Assembly (NCBI RefSeq): GCF_028464145.1
Contig: NZ_JAQPCG010000001.1
Location: 62,001-126,000, forward strand
Length of the DNA: 64,000 nucleotides
Direction of reading: 5' to 3'
Source: Maribacter sp. PR1
Lineage (GTDB): Bacteria; Bacteroidota; Bacteroidia; Flavobacteriales; Flavobacteriaceae
Positions 19,700 to 27,492 of this stretch are shown here, one piece after another. Numbering within the stretch: position 1 is the first letter of the stretch; each line of letters opens with the position of its first letter. Made by a program: the position numbers and the translations under genes. The notes beneath the pieces are model-generated. The model made no database searches and was not told the DNA's origin. It worked only from the letters and a program-made list of their open reading frames with translations.

Positions 19700-20233
19700 T
19701 TACCTTCTCTTTCGAATAATCCAACCTAGCCTTGCCGCAAGAATCAAGGTTACCCCGCTATTAAAATCATCTTCAAAATAAGCGACTCCAGTTTCCAAAC
19801 GATAAAAGAATCCACGCCTATAAGTACGTTGTAGGCCATATACAGGACCAATGGCAAGTACAGAGTTTGTATCCCAATTACCAATTAGAGCATTACCATC
19901 TTGGTACAAAAGCAGCCCTCCCAAATAGTTGCCGGAATTACCGGAAATATTCTTTCCTTTATCAAGCCTCCTATCCATGTTATAGTAATACCTGTATTGA
20001 CCTCTTATAATGGGATAGACCCCAAATTGCGTTTCGCAACCGGTACATCCCCTTAAATTGAGCCCGGCAATTGCCTCCATGCTCAGCGTGGCATTTTTTG
20101 CTATTCCCTTTTCATAAAGTATTCCGGGCATTGGTAGACTTAATTGAAGTTGATGATCTTCAACATTATTGTCAAGTTGGGCAATAGAGGAAGTGATACT
20201 CAAAAGCAAGATGAACGATAGTGCGTTTTTCAT
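19700..20233 (-). CDS. KNISGNSGNY-family secreted protein, copy 1 (unknown)
   Basis: 177 residues with a signal peptide (to SSIAQ). It is the first of three paralogues sharing NVED-like starts, LSMPG..YE-G..KN, the block YRYYYNMDRRLDKGKNISGNSGNY near residue 95, GPVYGLQRTYRRGFFYRLETG and a final strand (RLGWIIRKRR). The alternating aromatic/hydrophobic strands suggest a small eight-strand-like outer-membrane barrel. A Cys pair (RGCTGCETQ) is found in this copy only. Copy 2 ends 12 bases upstream, so the two are probably co-transcribed. I know no function for this family. Confidence 0.7.
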   Translation of the reverse strand: MKNALSFILLLSITSSIAQLDNNVEDHQLQLSLPMPGILYEKGIAKNATLSMEAIAGLNLRGCTGCETQFGVYPIIRGQYRYYYNMDRRLDKGKNISGNSGNYLGGLLLYQDGNALIGNWDTNSVLAIGPVYGLQRTYRRGFFYRLETGVAYFEDDFNSGVTLILAARLGWIIRKRR

Positions 20234-20245
20234 CTTATGTTTATT

Positions 20246-20794
20246 TTAATTTAGTTCTTTTTTTTTGCCAATTACCCAACCTATTCGACCATCCAGATAA
20301 ATAGTAGCAGAGGGATTATAATCTCCGGTGAAAAAACCAGGACCTCCTGCAATGCCAAAGTAAAAGCCCTTTGGGTAAGTGCGTTGAAAACCATATATAA
20401 CGGCACCTAAATAGGCAATAGGTATATCGTATTCAATATTACCCAGTATAGGAGCTGTTATGAACGCATGATTTAAAAATGAAACATAATTTCCACTGTT
20501 GCCTGAAATATTTTTTTCTTTTGCAATTCTTCTTTCCATATTTGTGAAATATCGAAATTCAGCCCCTAGTACAGGAAATAAGGCCCAATCAAAATCACCA
20601 CCTGCGTAAGTCTGAGTTACGGGGATTACCGATGCCTCAAAGTTAAAAGTGCTATTCTTACCCGCGCCAAGTTCATAGGAAACACCGGGTGATAAGGCGT
20701 TTATCCTAAAAAGCCCATCCTCAACATTCTTGTTGGACTGGGCGGAAAGTGAAAGAAAAGAAATAAAAAGACAAGCAAAAAGGTGTTTTTTCAT
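20246..20794 (-). CDS. KNISGNSGNY-family secreted protein, copy 2 (unknown)
   Basis: 182 residues with a signal peptide (to SLSAQ). It aligns along its length with copies 1 and 3: LSPGVSYELGAGKNSTFNFEAS, then FRYFTNMERRIAKEKNISGNSGNY near residue 85, AVIYGFQRTYPKGFYFGIAGGPGFF, and the last strand LDGRIGWVIGKKK. The repeated amphipathic strands and export signal suggest an outer-membrane barrel. A decayed TonB-receptor tail separates it from copy 3. Function unknown. Confidence 0.7.
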   Translation of the reverse strand: MKKHLFACLFISFLSLSAQSNKNVEDGLFRINALSPGVSYELGAGKNSTFNFEASVIPVTQTYAGGDFDWALFPVLGAEFRYFTNMERRIAKEKNISGNSGNYVSFLNHAFITAPILGNIEYDIPIAYLGAVIYGFQRTYPKGFYFGIAGGPGFFTGDYNPSATIYLDGRIGWVIGKKKELN

Positions 20795-20861
20795 AGATGA
20801 ATTTTGGATTAAAATTGTGTCAGGATTCTATAGCAAATTCCGTACCAATTTCAATTAAAAA

Positions 20862-21095
20862 TCAATTTCCTATTCTATCATTTTCATCCTCCAATCCAGT
20901 CTTTCTATTTCCGGTTTTTTTAATCTCTTCACTGCCAAAATCATAGGTTATACTGAATGCGACCTGTCTACTATCACTACCGCCCCTAGCATCAATAAAA
21001 AGGTCACCAAATTGAGTTGTTTCGCTCCAAGGTATCGTTGAAGGCTAGTCTTGCCGTGAGCTTATCATTAAGATATATTTTTTGAAAAGCTCGTC
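20862..21095 (-). pseudogene. Decayed C-terminal tail of a TonB-receptor-type outer-membrane beta-barrel protein
   Basis: Two adjacent minus-strand frames translate to one barrel tail. From about 21090 the first frame gives QKIYLNDKLTARLAFND and runs to a stop near 21008. After a shift the second frame gives GDLFIDARGGSDSRQVAFS, ITYDFGSEEIKK, and ends RKTGLEDENDRIGN at a TGA (20862-20864). This is the typical end of Bacteroidota outer-membrane beta-barrel (TonB-receptor type) proteins. About 75 codons survive, with no start, so it is a remnant left between two members of the tandem family. Confidence 0.75.
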
Positions 21096-21131
21096 AAGAA
21101 CCCCACGCATGTTCATTAAAAAAATAATGCT

Positions 21132-21713
21132 CTAATCAAAAGTCGGCTTCCTTGACTTCCTATTTGTAGCCACCCAACCAAATGTAAAATTGATGAGCGG
21201 TCCGTAACCGGAAGGAACGCCGTCACCGCGATAATAGCCCGCACCCAATTCCGCATTAAAGTTAAAGCCATTTTCATACGTTCTTTGAATTCCGTAGGTG
21301 ACTCCATAAACTCCTAGGTTAAAATCATCGGGGCCGTCTATATTGGTCGCTAAACGTACTTGAGAGAAAAAAATGCTGCGAGCCGCGGCAATGTAATTTC
21401 CAGAATTACCGGAGACATTTTTATTCATCCTTTTTCTTCTGTTAAAATTGTGATAGTAGCGCACCCTTGTATGCAAGGTGAGTCCAACGGCATACCCTTC
21501 TTCATAGGTCGCATAACCAAATCCCAAACCGCCAGAAGCACTCACATTTTTAAAGAGCCCTAGTTCATAGGAAATTCCAGGAGACAGTAAATCGAATTTA
21601 AATTGATGACGTTCCAGGTTTACGATCCCAAAGCCTTTTTCGGTAACCCCGTTAATCTGTGCCTGTGCATCTAAGCCTACAAAAACAATGAGGAGAAAGA
21701 ATATTTTTTTCAT
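21132..21713 (-). CDS. KNVSGNSGNY-family secreted protein, copy 3 (unknown)
   Basis: 193 residues with a signal peptide (to DAQAQ). It has the same order of blocks as copies 1 and 2: LLSPGISYELGLFKNVSASGGLG, VRYYHNFNRRKRMNKNVSGNSGNY near residue 95, YGVTYGIQRTYENGFNFNAELGAGYY and terminal INFTFGWVATNRKSR. It is the most divergent copy and carries an extra N-terminal stretch (EKGFGIVNLERHQFKFD). Predicted to be an exported barrel-like protein. Function unknown. Confidence 0.7.
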   Translation of the reverse strand: MKKIFFLLIVFVGLDAQAQINGVTEKGFGIVNLERHQFKFDLLSPGISYELGLFKNVSASGGLGFGYATYEEGYAVGLTLHTRVRYYHNFNRRKRMNKNVSGNSGNYIAAARSIFFSQVRLATNIDGPDDFNLGVYGVTYGIQRTYENGFNFNAELGAGYYRGDGVPSGYGPLINFTFGWVATNRKSRKPTFD

Positions 21714-21789
21714 GTTGATTGATGGTTGTTGCGACTAAAACTAAAAACAATACCATTGAATAATACTATCTTTATGAAAAATTTATAAA

Positions 21790-22614
21790 ATGGACTTGAC
21801 CAAGATTCCCCAAATAAAACATACCGATTCCGATAATTTTTTTCTGCTTTCAGGTCCTTGTGCTATTGAGGGTGAAGAAATGGCGATGCGTATAGCGGAG
21901 CATATCGTTTCGCTTTCAGAGCAATTGAAAATACCCTATGTTTTCAAGGGTAGTTTTAAAAAGGCCAATCGAAGTCGCTTGGATTCCTTTACCGGAATTG
22001 GGGATGAAAAGGCCCTGAAAATTCTTAGAAAAGTATCCGAAACTTTTGGAATACCCACCATAACCGATATCCATACGGAACAAGATGCCACCATGGCTGC
22101 AGAATATGTAGACGTTTTACAAATACCGGCCTTTTTGGCCAGACAAACAGATTTGGTCGTGGCTGCAGCGGAAACCGGAAAAACGGTCAATATAAAAAAA
22201 GGGCAATTCATGAGTCCTGAAAGTATGAAACATGCCGTTAACAAAGTAACGGAAACCGGGAATCCACAGGCCATTATTACTGATCGGGGAACCATGTTCG
22301 GATATCAAGACATGATTGTCGACTTTAGGGGGGTGCCCACAATGAAACAATATGCCCCCGTAGTTTTAGATGTTACACATTCGCTACAACAACCGAATCA
22401 ATCCTCAGGAGTTACCGGTGGAAGGCCGGCTTTAATAGGCACTATGGCGCGTGCTGGAATTGCAGCTGGAGTGGACGGACTTTTTATTGAGACTCATTTT
22501 GATTGCACCAATGCCAAAAGTGACGGTGCCAATATGCTCGACTTGAAATTAATGGAAAAGTTGCTGACGGATTTGACACAACTGAGACAGACCATAAATT
22601 CTTTGGACCAATAA
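21790..22614 (+). CDS. kdsA: 3-deoxy-8-phosphooctulonate synthase
   Basis: 274 residues, the KdsA length. It catalyses condensation of arabinose-5-phosphate and phosphoenolpyruvate to KDO-8-phosphate for lipopolysaccharide core. The sequence shows LLSGPCAIEGEE, VFKGSFKKANRSRLDSFTGIG, TDIHTEQDA, IPAFLARQTDL, NIKKGQFMSP and FIETHFDCTNAKSDGANMLDL, all diagnostic. The leader contains TATCTTTA, close to the -7 consensus, 16 bases before the ATG. It is cytoplasmic and expected to be essential for the outer membrane. Confidence 0.95.
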   Translation: MDLTKIPQIKHTDSDNFFLLSGPCAIEGEEMAMRIAEHIVSLSEQLKIPYVFKGSFKKANRSRLDSFTGIGDEKALKILRKVSETFGIPTITDIHTEQDATMAAEYVDVLQIPAFLARQTDLVVAAAETGKTVNIKKGQFMSPESMKHAVNKVTETGNPQAIITDRGTMFGYQDMIVDFRGVPTMKQYAPVVLDVTHSLQQPNQSSGVTGGRPALIGTMARAGIAAGVDGLFIETHFDCTNAKSDGANMLDLKLMEKLLTDLTQLRQTINSLDQ

Positions 22615-22638
22615 ATCAATGCTAATTTCCCCACTAAA

Positions 22639-23637
22639 CTAGCCATTAACCCTGAATTTTTTTGGGGTCTTTCCTATTTCCCTTTTGAATGCAGCTGAAA
22701 AGTGTGTTGCGTTTTTGTAACCAACTTCCTCTGCAATTTGATAGATTGGAATGTCCGTATTTAGAAGTAGATACTTGGCCTGTTTCATTTTCCGCTCCAA
22801 ACTATATTGATGGATGGTCATGCCAAAAACACGCAAGAATTCCCGATTCAAATTCGTTTTATTCATTCCAATTTCCTTGGAAAGTGCGGAAAGGGATAAA
22901 TTCAAATGTAAATTATCACCAATCATTTTCTTCACGTGGGATAATTTTTTGAGGTTCTGGTGTCCTTTCGAAGAAACACGGGTAAAAACGCCCGACTTGT
23001 AGTAAGATATCTGAAGCGCCAGTAGCTCCAACACTTTTGCCATTAAATAAATACGGGCTGCGCCCTCATTAAAATTATAGTTGACCAAAGCATCCAGAAC
23101 CAACATAACTTTATCCGTAATAGGTAAAACTAGATTGTCATCCACGAGTTCCTTGAACCTGTAATCCTTCGTAAATCCGTGATTGGACAGAAATGAACTT
23201 GAAAACCTAATTCTTATTTCCTTATAAGGGGTATTACCCAAAATTTTAAATTCACTGTCTAACGGTCTTACATTAACCAGATAGGAATCACCGCTTTCCA
23301 AAAAAAACTCCTTCCCTTTTAAGCTAACCACCTTTTCACCTTCCATTAAAAAGGATAGCTGAATAAAGTCCTCGGCAATCCTTCTTTTAAAGAGGACATC
23401 TTCTTTCAGTTCAAAAGAGTTCAGGGTAATCATAACGTCATCCATTGAAGCCTGTAAAACCTGCCCTGCACCAAATTCTTCCCTAAGGCCATAGGATGTA
23501 AAGGAATAATCCTTGTCCTCATACTTCTCCATCGGATTGCTCAATAATTCAGTTAGGAGTATATGGTCAAGCCTTGTCTCCACCGCTTGAACCGTTGTAT
23601 TATCGCGTCTTTTTTTTACCATTTTCCGTCCGTTCAC
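22639..23637 (-). CDS. AraC-family transcriptional regulator
   Basis: 332 residues. The N-terminal part (about 30-200) is a cupin-like sensing domain. The C-terminal part (about 225-332) has two helix-turn-helix motifs: LSLSALSKEIGMNKTNLNREFLRVFG and IPIYQIAEEVGYKNATHFSAAFKREIGKTPKKFR. It is divergent from the siderophore receptor gene with 65 bases between them, so it probably controls receptor uptake genes, as PchR/YbtA-type regulators do. The ligand, perhaps the siderophore, is inference. Confidence 0.88.
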   Translation of the reverse strand: MNGRKMVKKRRDNTTVQAVETRLDHILLTELLSNPMEKYEDKDYSFTSYGLREEFGAGQVLQASMDDVMITLNSFELKEDVLFKRRIAEDFIQLSFLMEGEKVVSLKGKEFFLESGDSYLVNVRPLDSEFKILGNTPYKEIRIRFSSSFLSNHGFTKDYRFKELVDDNLVLPITDKVMLVLDALVNYNFNEGAARIYLMAKVLELLALQISYYKSGVFTRVSSKGHQNLKKLSHVKKMIGDNLHLNLSLSALSKEIGMNKTNLNREFLRVFGMTIHQYSLERKMKQAKYLLLNTDIPIYQIAEEVGYKNATHFSAAFKREIGKTPKKFRVNG

Positions 23638-23664
23638 ATTACCAATGTCTTATTATTTTCGCAT

Positions 23665-23672
23665 CAAACTTA
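23665..23672 (-). promoter_or_regulatory. Possible -7 box of the AraC-type gene
   Basis: The minus strand reads TAAGTTTG, an exact TANNTTTG match, 28 bases before the regulator ATG. No clear -33 element is seen. It overlaps the dyad at 23670-23692, so a bound protein could control both directions. Confidence 0.4.
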
Positions 23673-23692
23673 TTTAGACTAATTAAAAATAA
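23670..23692. promoter_or_regulatory. TTATTT-N11-AAATAA dyad in the regulator/receptor gap
   Basis: Inverted hexamers TTATTT and AAATAA are 11 bases apart, ending 10 bases before the receptor ATG. The position suits a Fur-type or AraC-type operator. The low sequence complexity keeps confidence low. Confidence 0.3.
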
Positions 23693-23702
23693 CTATTAAT
23701 AA

Positions 23703-26042
23703 ATGAAAATTTTTTACACTTTATTTCTTTTTATAATCTGTGCAGCAACAATTTCTGCCCAAACAGGTAGCTTAAATGGCCGGGTCATGACAACTTCTAA
23801 TTCCCCTATTTCGGACGCCAATATAATGGTCAAGGGTTCGAACAAAGGAACAATGTCCAACATCCAAGGATACTTTACCATAGAAAACTTACGCCCCGGA
23901 AACTATACTCTTAGACTATCTTCCTTGGGCTTTTCAAAAAAAGAAGTGTCCGTACTCATAAAGGCCAACGAAAAGACAGAGCTCGGTACTATTGTACTCA
24001 TAGAAACCCAGGAACAACTTAATGAAGTTACCGTGGAAGGCCATCAAAACAAGTACGTGCAACGAGAACCATCCCAATCCTTACGATTAAAAACGGAACT
24101 GGTAAAGCTCCCACAAAACATTCAGGTCATCAGCAACGAACTGTTACAAGACCAACAGGTAACCACCATTATGGATGGCCTCACCAGAAACGTAAGTGGA
24201 GTCACCATGTTGGAGCACTGGGGTCAATTTGCCAGAATCAATATGCGTGGTTTTCGTTTACCCGCTTTTAGAAACGGAGTAAACGTGCAGGACAGTTGGG
24301 GACCATTGGCCGAAGACATGAATACGGTGGAACGTATTGAATTTGTAAAAGGTCCCGCAGGTTTTATGATGTCCGCTGGTGAACCTGGTGGTTTTTATAA
24401 TGTAGTTACTAAAAAACCTACGGAAGATTTTATTGCCAATGCATCCTTCATGATAGGAAGTTTTGATTTTTATCGTGGTACGGTGGATGTAGGTGGTAAG
24501 GCATCCGATAACGGAAAATTACTATATCGTTTCAATGCCATGTACCAAACAACGGATAGCCACAGAGGCAATGAACAAACAGATAGATTTGGTATTGCTC
24601 CTGCCCTAACCTACAAATTCAGCGAAAAAACCTCCGTCACCGCAGAAATGAATTTGCAGGATGCAGAATCGTTCCTCGGTTCGGCCTATATTTTTGCACC
24701 TGTGGAAGATGGTTACGCCAGCCTTCCCCGTGATTTCAATTTTGTTGACACCAACTATCCTAAAACCGACATTCAAGAAGTTACTTTCTTCCTGAATGCC
24801 AAACACGAGTTCATCGATAATTGGAGCGTCGAAGGTCAAATGGCATATCTAAGATATGATCAAGTTGGTAACTCTGCATGGATCGGTGGACTCGACAGTG
24901 CTACCGGGGATGCTATTAGAACAATCTCGCAATGGGATGCCCTATCCGTCGGTAAATATGCGCAATTATATATCAACGGTGCCTTTAATACTGGCGCAGT
25001 TTCCCATAAAATATTGGGAGGCTTCGATTTTAGTGAAAAATCCTATTGGGCCGATTTCTCGGTTACACTTCCCGTGGATACCGCTGTCCCATTCAACATA
25101 TACAATCCTGAATATGGTGTTGAATTCCCAGAGTTTGATCGTTCCGTGAACGTTCAACATCGAAATGGTGGAACTCCGTATAGCGCAAACACACTAAGGG
25201 GATACTACCTACAGGATGAAATTGGCTTTTTGGAAGACAAAATTCGTTTGACCTTGGCCGGACGTTATACCAACTTGCACACGCAAGGCAAAACTGAAAA
25301 CGATGATGTTCTTACGCCCCGTATTGGTTTGAGCGTGGACATCCTACCTGATTTGACCGTTTATGGGCTATATGATCAATCCTTCTTGCCACAAGCAGGA
25401 ATGAGTGTGGACATGCAGCCTCTGAACGACCCTGTGGATGCCAACGATATTGAGGGGGGGATAAAAAAGACATTCTTCGGAGGTCGTTTAAGAACTTCGT
25501 TAGGGGTATATCAAATCACCAAAGAAAATATTTTGACCACGGATCCCTCCAACCCAAACTTTTCCATGTACTTGGGTGAAGTTCAGTCCAAGGGTATAGA
25601 ATTTGACCTCCAAGGTCAGGTTACACCAGAGTTCAACGTAGTTCTCAATTATGCCATTACCAATGTGGAAGTAACGGAAGACCCTAATCCAGACCTTGTT
25701 GGAACCAGAGTAGCTGGCCACGCCAAACATGTGACCAATGGTTGGCTCAACTATAACTTTGGCCAAACTTCGGTATTGAAAGGTTTTGGTGTTTCCTTGG
25801 GCTATCAATACCAAGTAGATAGGTCTACTTGGGCTTGGGCCGCCGACAACCAATCCGACCTACCGGACTACTTTAGAATGGACGGAGCCCTTTCTTGGAG
25901 AAACAGCAATTTTAGGGTTCAGCTGAACATCAACAATATTTTGGACGAATATCTCTATTCCGGTGCCAACTATGGTTCTTACCTATACTGGCAATCAGAA
26001 CCTGGAATCAACGGAAGATTGACCGTAGCATACACCTTTTAA
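23703..26042 (+). CDS. TonB-dependent siderophore receptor with carboxypeptidase-like N-domain
   Basis: 779 residues: signal peptide (to TISAQ), a carboxypeptidase-regulatory-like beta-sandwich (about 20-110, GSLNGRVMTTSNSPISDANIMVKGSN), a plug (LPQNIQVISNELLQDQQVTTIMDGLTRNVSGV ... VERIEFVKGPAGFMMSAGEPGGFYNVVTKKP) and a 22-strand barrel ending in Phe (RLTVAYTF). The plug is of the FhuE/FcuA siderophore type. It imports a ferric siderophore across the outer membrane, driven by TonB. It is the first gene of a five-gene iron island and is divergent from an AraC regulator. Confidence 0.9.
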   Translation: MKIFYTLFLFIICAATISAQTGSLNGRVMTTSNSPISDANIMVKGSNKGTMSNIQGYFTIENLRPGNYTLRLSSLGFSKKEVSVLIKANEKTELGTIVLIETQEQLNEVTVEGHQNKYVQREPSQSLRLKTELVKLPQNIQVISNELLQDQQVTTIMDGLTRNVSGVTMLEHWGQFARINMRGFRLPAFRNGVNVQDSWGPLAEDMNTVERIEFVKGPAGFMMSAGEPGGFYNVVTKKPTEDFIANASFMIGSFDFYRGTVDVGGKASDNGKLLYRFNAMYQTTDSHRGNEQTDRFGIAPALTYKFSEKTSVTAEMNLQDAESFLGSAYIFAPVEDGYASLPRDFNFVDTNYPKTDIQEVTFFLNAKHEFIDNWSVEGQMAYLRYDQVGNSAWIGGLDSATGDAIRTISQWDALSVGKYAQLYINGAFNTGAVSHKILGGFDFSEKSYWADFSVTLPVDTAVPFNIYNPEYGVEFPEFDRSVNVQHRNGGTPYSANTLRGYYLQDEIGFLEDKIRLTLAGRYTNLHTQGKTENDDVLTPRIGLSVDILPDLTVYGLYDQSFLPQAGMSVDMQPLNDPVDANDIEGGIKKTFFGGRLRTSLGVYQITKENILTTDPSNPNFSMYLGEVQSKGIEFDLQGQVTPEFNVVLNYAITNVEVTEDPNPDLVGTRVAGHAKHVTNGWLNYNFGQTSVLKGFGVSLGYQYQVDRSTWAWAADNQSDLPDYFRMDGALSWRNSNFRVQLNINNILDEYLYSGANYGSYLYWQSEPGINGRLTVAYTF

Positions 26043-26087
26043 AAAATGGTTTGGAGTACAAGTCTTTAGTGTTTTGTTAGTTAAACC

Positions 26088-26120
26088 GATTTGCCCTCGG
26101 CCAAAAGTTGGGGGCGAATC
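26088..26120 (+). promoter_or_regulatory. Stable hairpin between receptor and DUF4198 genes
   Basis: Nine paired bases (GATTTGCCC / GGGCGAATC, one G-U) enclose an inner stem CCAA-AAG-TTGG, with TCGG bulged. It lies 46 bases after the receptor stop and 14 before the next ATG. The following bases are AAAATTTTAAAAA, not a long T run, so it could be a leaky terminator or an mRNA-stabilising or processing element that sets receptor output above the downstream genes. Confidence 0.5.
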
Positions 26121-26133
26121 AAAATTTTAAAAA

Positions 26134-26853
26134 ATGAAAAAAATATCGATTACCCTATTTTTAATACTATTCACAATTGCCCCCACCTTTGCCCATTATT
26201 TATGGCTAGAAACCGACAGAACGGGAACTTTGGGAAAACGACAGGAAGTACGCGTACATTATGGGGAATACACGTATGGTGTTATAGAAAAGGTCCAAGG
26301 GGAGAATTTCCCTTCCGTTGCAAAATTCGATATTTGGGTCGTAGGCCCGGACGGAACCAAAACTTATATAGACACCAAAGCTTCCAACACCTACTATGTT
26401 GGACATTTCACTCCTACAATAAACGGCACCTACACGGTGGTTCTCAACAATAATGAAATTGAAGTTCTGGATTACACCCAATGGGATTTTGGAATCTTTA
26501 AAACCCATTATCATTCCACTACAAAAGTCCAGGTTGGCAACTCCGACGGAAATACCGCCATTATTAACGAAGAGGGTATTGCCATAAGGGAATTACAGCA
26601 TGAAGGAGACGATATAAAACTTCAGGTTGTATTCAAGGGCAAACCCTTGCCCAAAAACGAGTTTAAAATCTTTGTCAGTGATCTTTGGACCAAAACCTTG
26701 GAAACGGACGGTAATGGTGTGGTGACGTTCGATCTTCCATGGAAAACAAAATATACCATGGAAACAACTTTTGAGGAACGGGTACCCGGACGCTTTAAAG
26801 GGAAAGACTATGAATTTATCTGGCATTGTGCCACCTATTGCATTACTAAATAG
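26134..26853 (+). CDS. DUF4198 periplasmic protein
   Basis: 239 residues with a signal peptide (to PTFAH). HYLWLETDR directly after it, VRVHYGEYTYGV, GPDGTKTYIDTK, GTYTVVLNNNEIEV and a second sandwich domain with GKPLPKNEFKIFVSDLWTKTLETDGNGVVTFDLPWKTKYTMET match DUF4198, found beside metal and siderophore uptake genes. The His after cleavage could serve as an N-terminal metal ligand (inference). It lies four bases before the DUF3325 gene, so it is part of the iron operon. Confidence 0.82.
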   Translation: MKKISITLFLILFTIAPTFAHYLWLETDRTGTLGKRQEVRVHYGEYTYGVIEKVQGENFPSVAKFDIWVVGPDGTKTYIDTKASNTYYVGHFTPTINGTYTVVLNNNEIEVLDYTQWDFGIFKTHYHSTTKVQVGNSDGNTAIINEEGIAIRELQHEGDDIKLQVVFKGKPLPKNEFKIFVSDLWTKTLETDGNGVVTFDLPWKTKYTMETTFEERVPGRFKGKDYEFIWHCATYCITK

Positions 26854-26856
26854 CCT

Positions 26857-27189
26857 ATGTACACTTTTATTTTCACTCTAGCGTTTATCGGGTTTTACCT
26901 GTGCTATGCAACTTCTAAACGTATGGTCATCGCCAATAACTTCGGTTTTGAGGAATGGTGCTACGAAAACAACCTAATCTCCAATTCTATCGGTGTTACT
27001 TCACTATTAAGTGCAGCCTCAACCTCTATTTTTCTTTGGGGATGGGGTACGGGGCTATTTACCTTTATCATCGTTTTAATGACCGTAGGTTCCATCATCA
27101 TCATCCTTCAACCACTGCGCTTGCTTAACTATTTGAGCTTAGTTACGGGGTTGTTGCTCTTTTTGCTCTTTCAATATTTAATTTCTTGA
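26857..27189 (+). CDS. DUF3325 small inner-membrane protein, iron uptake
   Basis: 110 residues with three membrane helices (about 1-20, 45-70 and 75-110). The length, helix spacing and motifs (LCYATSKRM, LSAASTSIFLWGWGTGLFTFIIVLM) fit DUF3325, a family placed next to TonB receptors and PepSY reductases, as for the small partners of the Pseudomonas FpvG system. It is three bases after DUF4198 and one base before the next gene. It probably assists reductive release of iron in the periplasm. Confidence 0.72.
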   Translation: MYTFIFTLAFIGFYLCYATSKRMVIANNFGFEEWCYENNLISNSIGVTSLLSAASTSIFLWGWGTGLFTFIIVLMTVGSIIIILQPLRLLNYLSLVTGLLLFLLFQYLIS

Positions 27190-27190
27190 T

Positions 27191-27490
27191 ATGCCGGCAC
27201 ATCCTAAATACCTCAACACCAATTTTTGGTCCCGATTTTCCAAAATAACCGCGGCCATACTCGGTAGTTTTATGGTCACCATCCTATTGCACTTGGCCAT
27301 TGCGAGCTGGTCTGACCATGTTACCTTAATCATTACCAGCACCTATTCCGCGTTTATACTATGGGCTGTTTTAATGATTTTCACTTTTCTGGCAAAAAAC
27401 GGATGGAAGGTCTGGACCATATATCTATTGATCTCTGTATTACTCTTGATTATCATATACTATGGTAAATCCTTAAATCCCATACCTTAA
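27191..27490 (+). CDS. Small three-helix membrane protein, iron operon (DUF3649-like)
   Basis: 99 residues with three membrane helices (FSKITAAILGSFMVTILLHLAI, LIITSTYSAFILWAVLMIFTFL, WTIYLLISVLLLIIIYY). It sits between DUF3325 and the PepSY gene with one- and two-base gaps, so it is translated as part of the operon. Its place and topology suit the DUF3649-like partners of PepSY iron reductases; the family call rests more on context than on a clear motif. Confidence 0.6.
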   Translation: MPAHPKYLNTNFWSRFSKITAAILGSFMVTILLHLAIASWSDHVTLIITSTYSAFILWAVLMIFTFLAKNGWKVWTIYLLISVLLLIIIYYGKSLNPIP

Positions 27491-27492
27491 TC

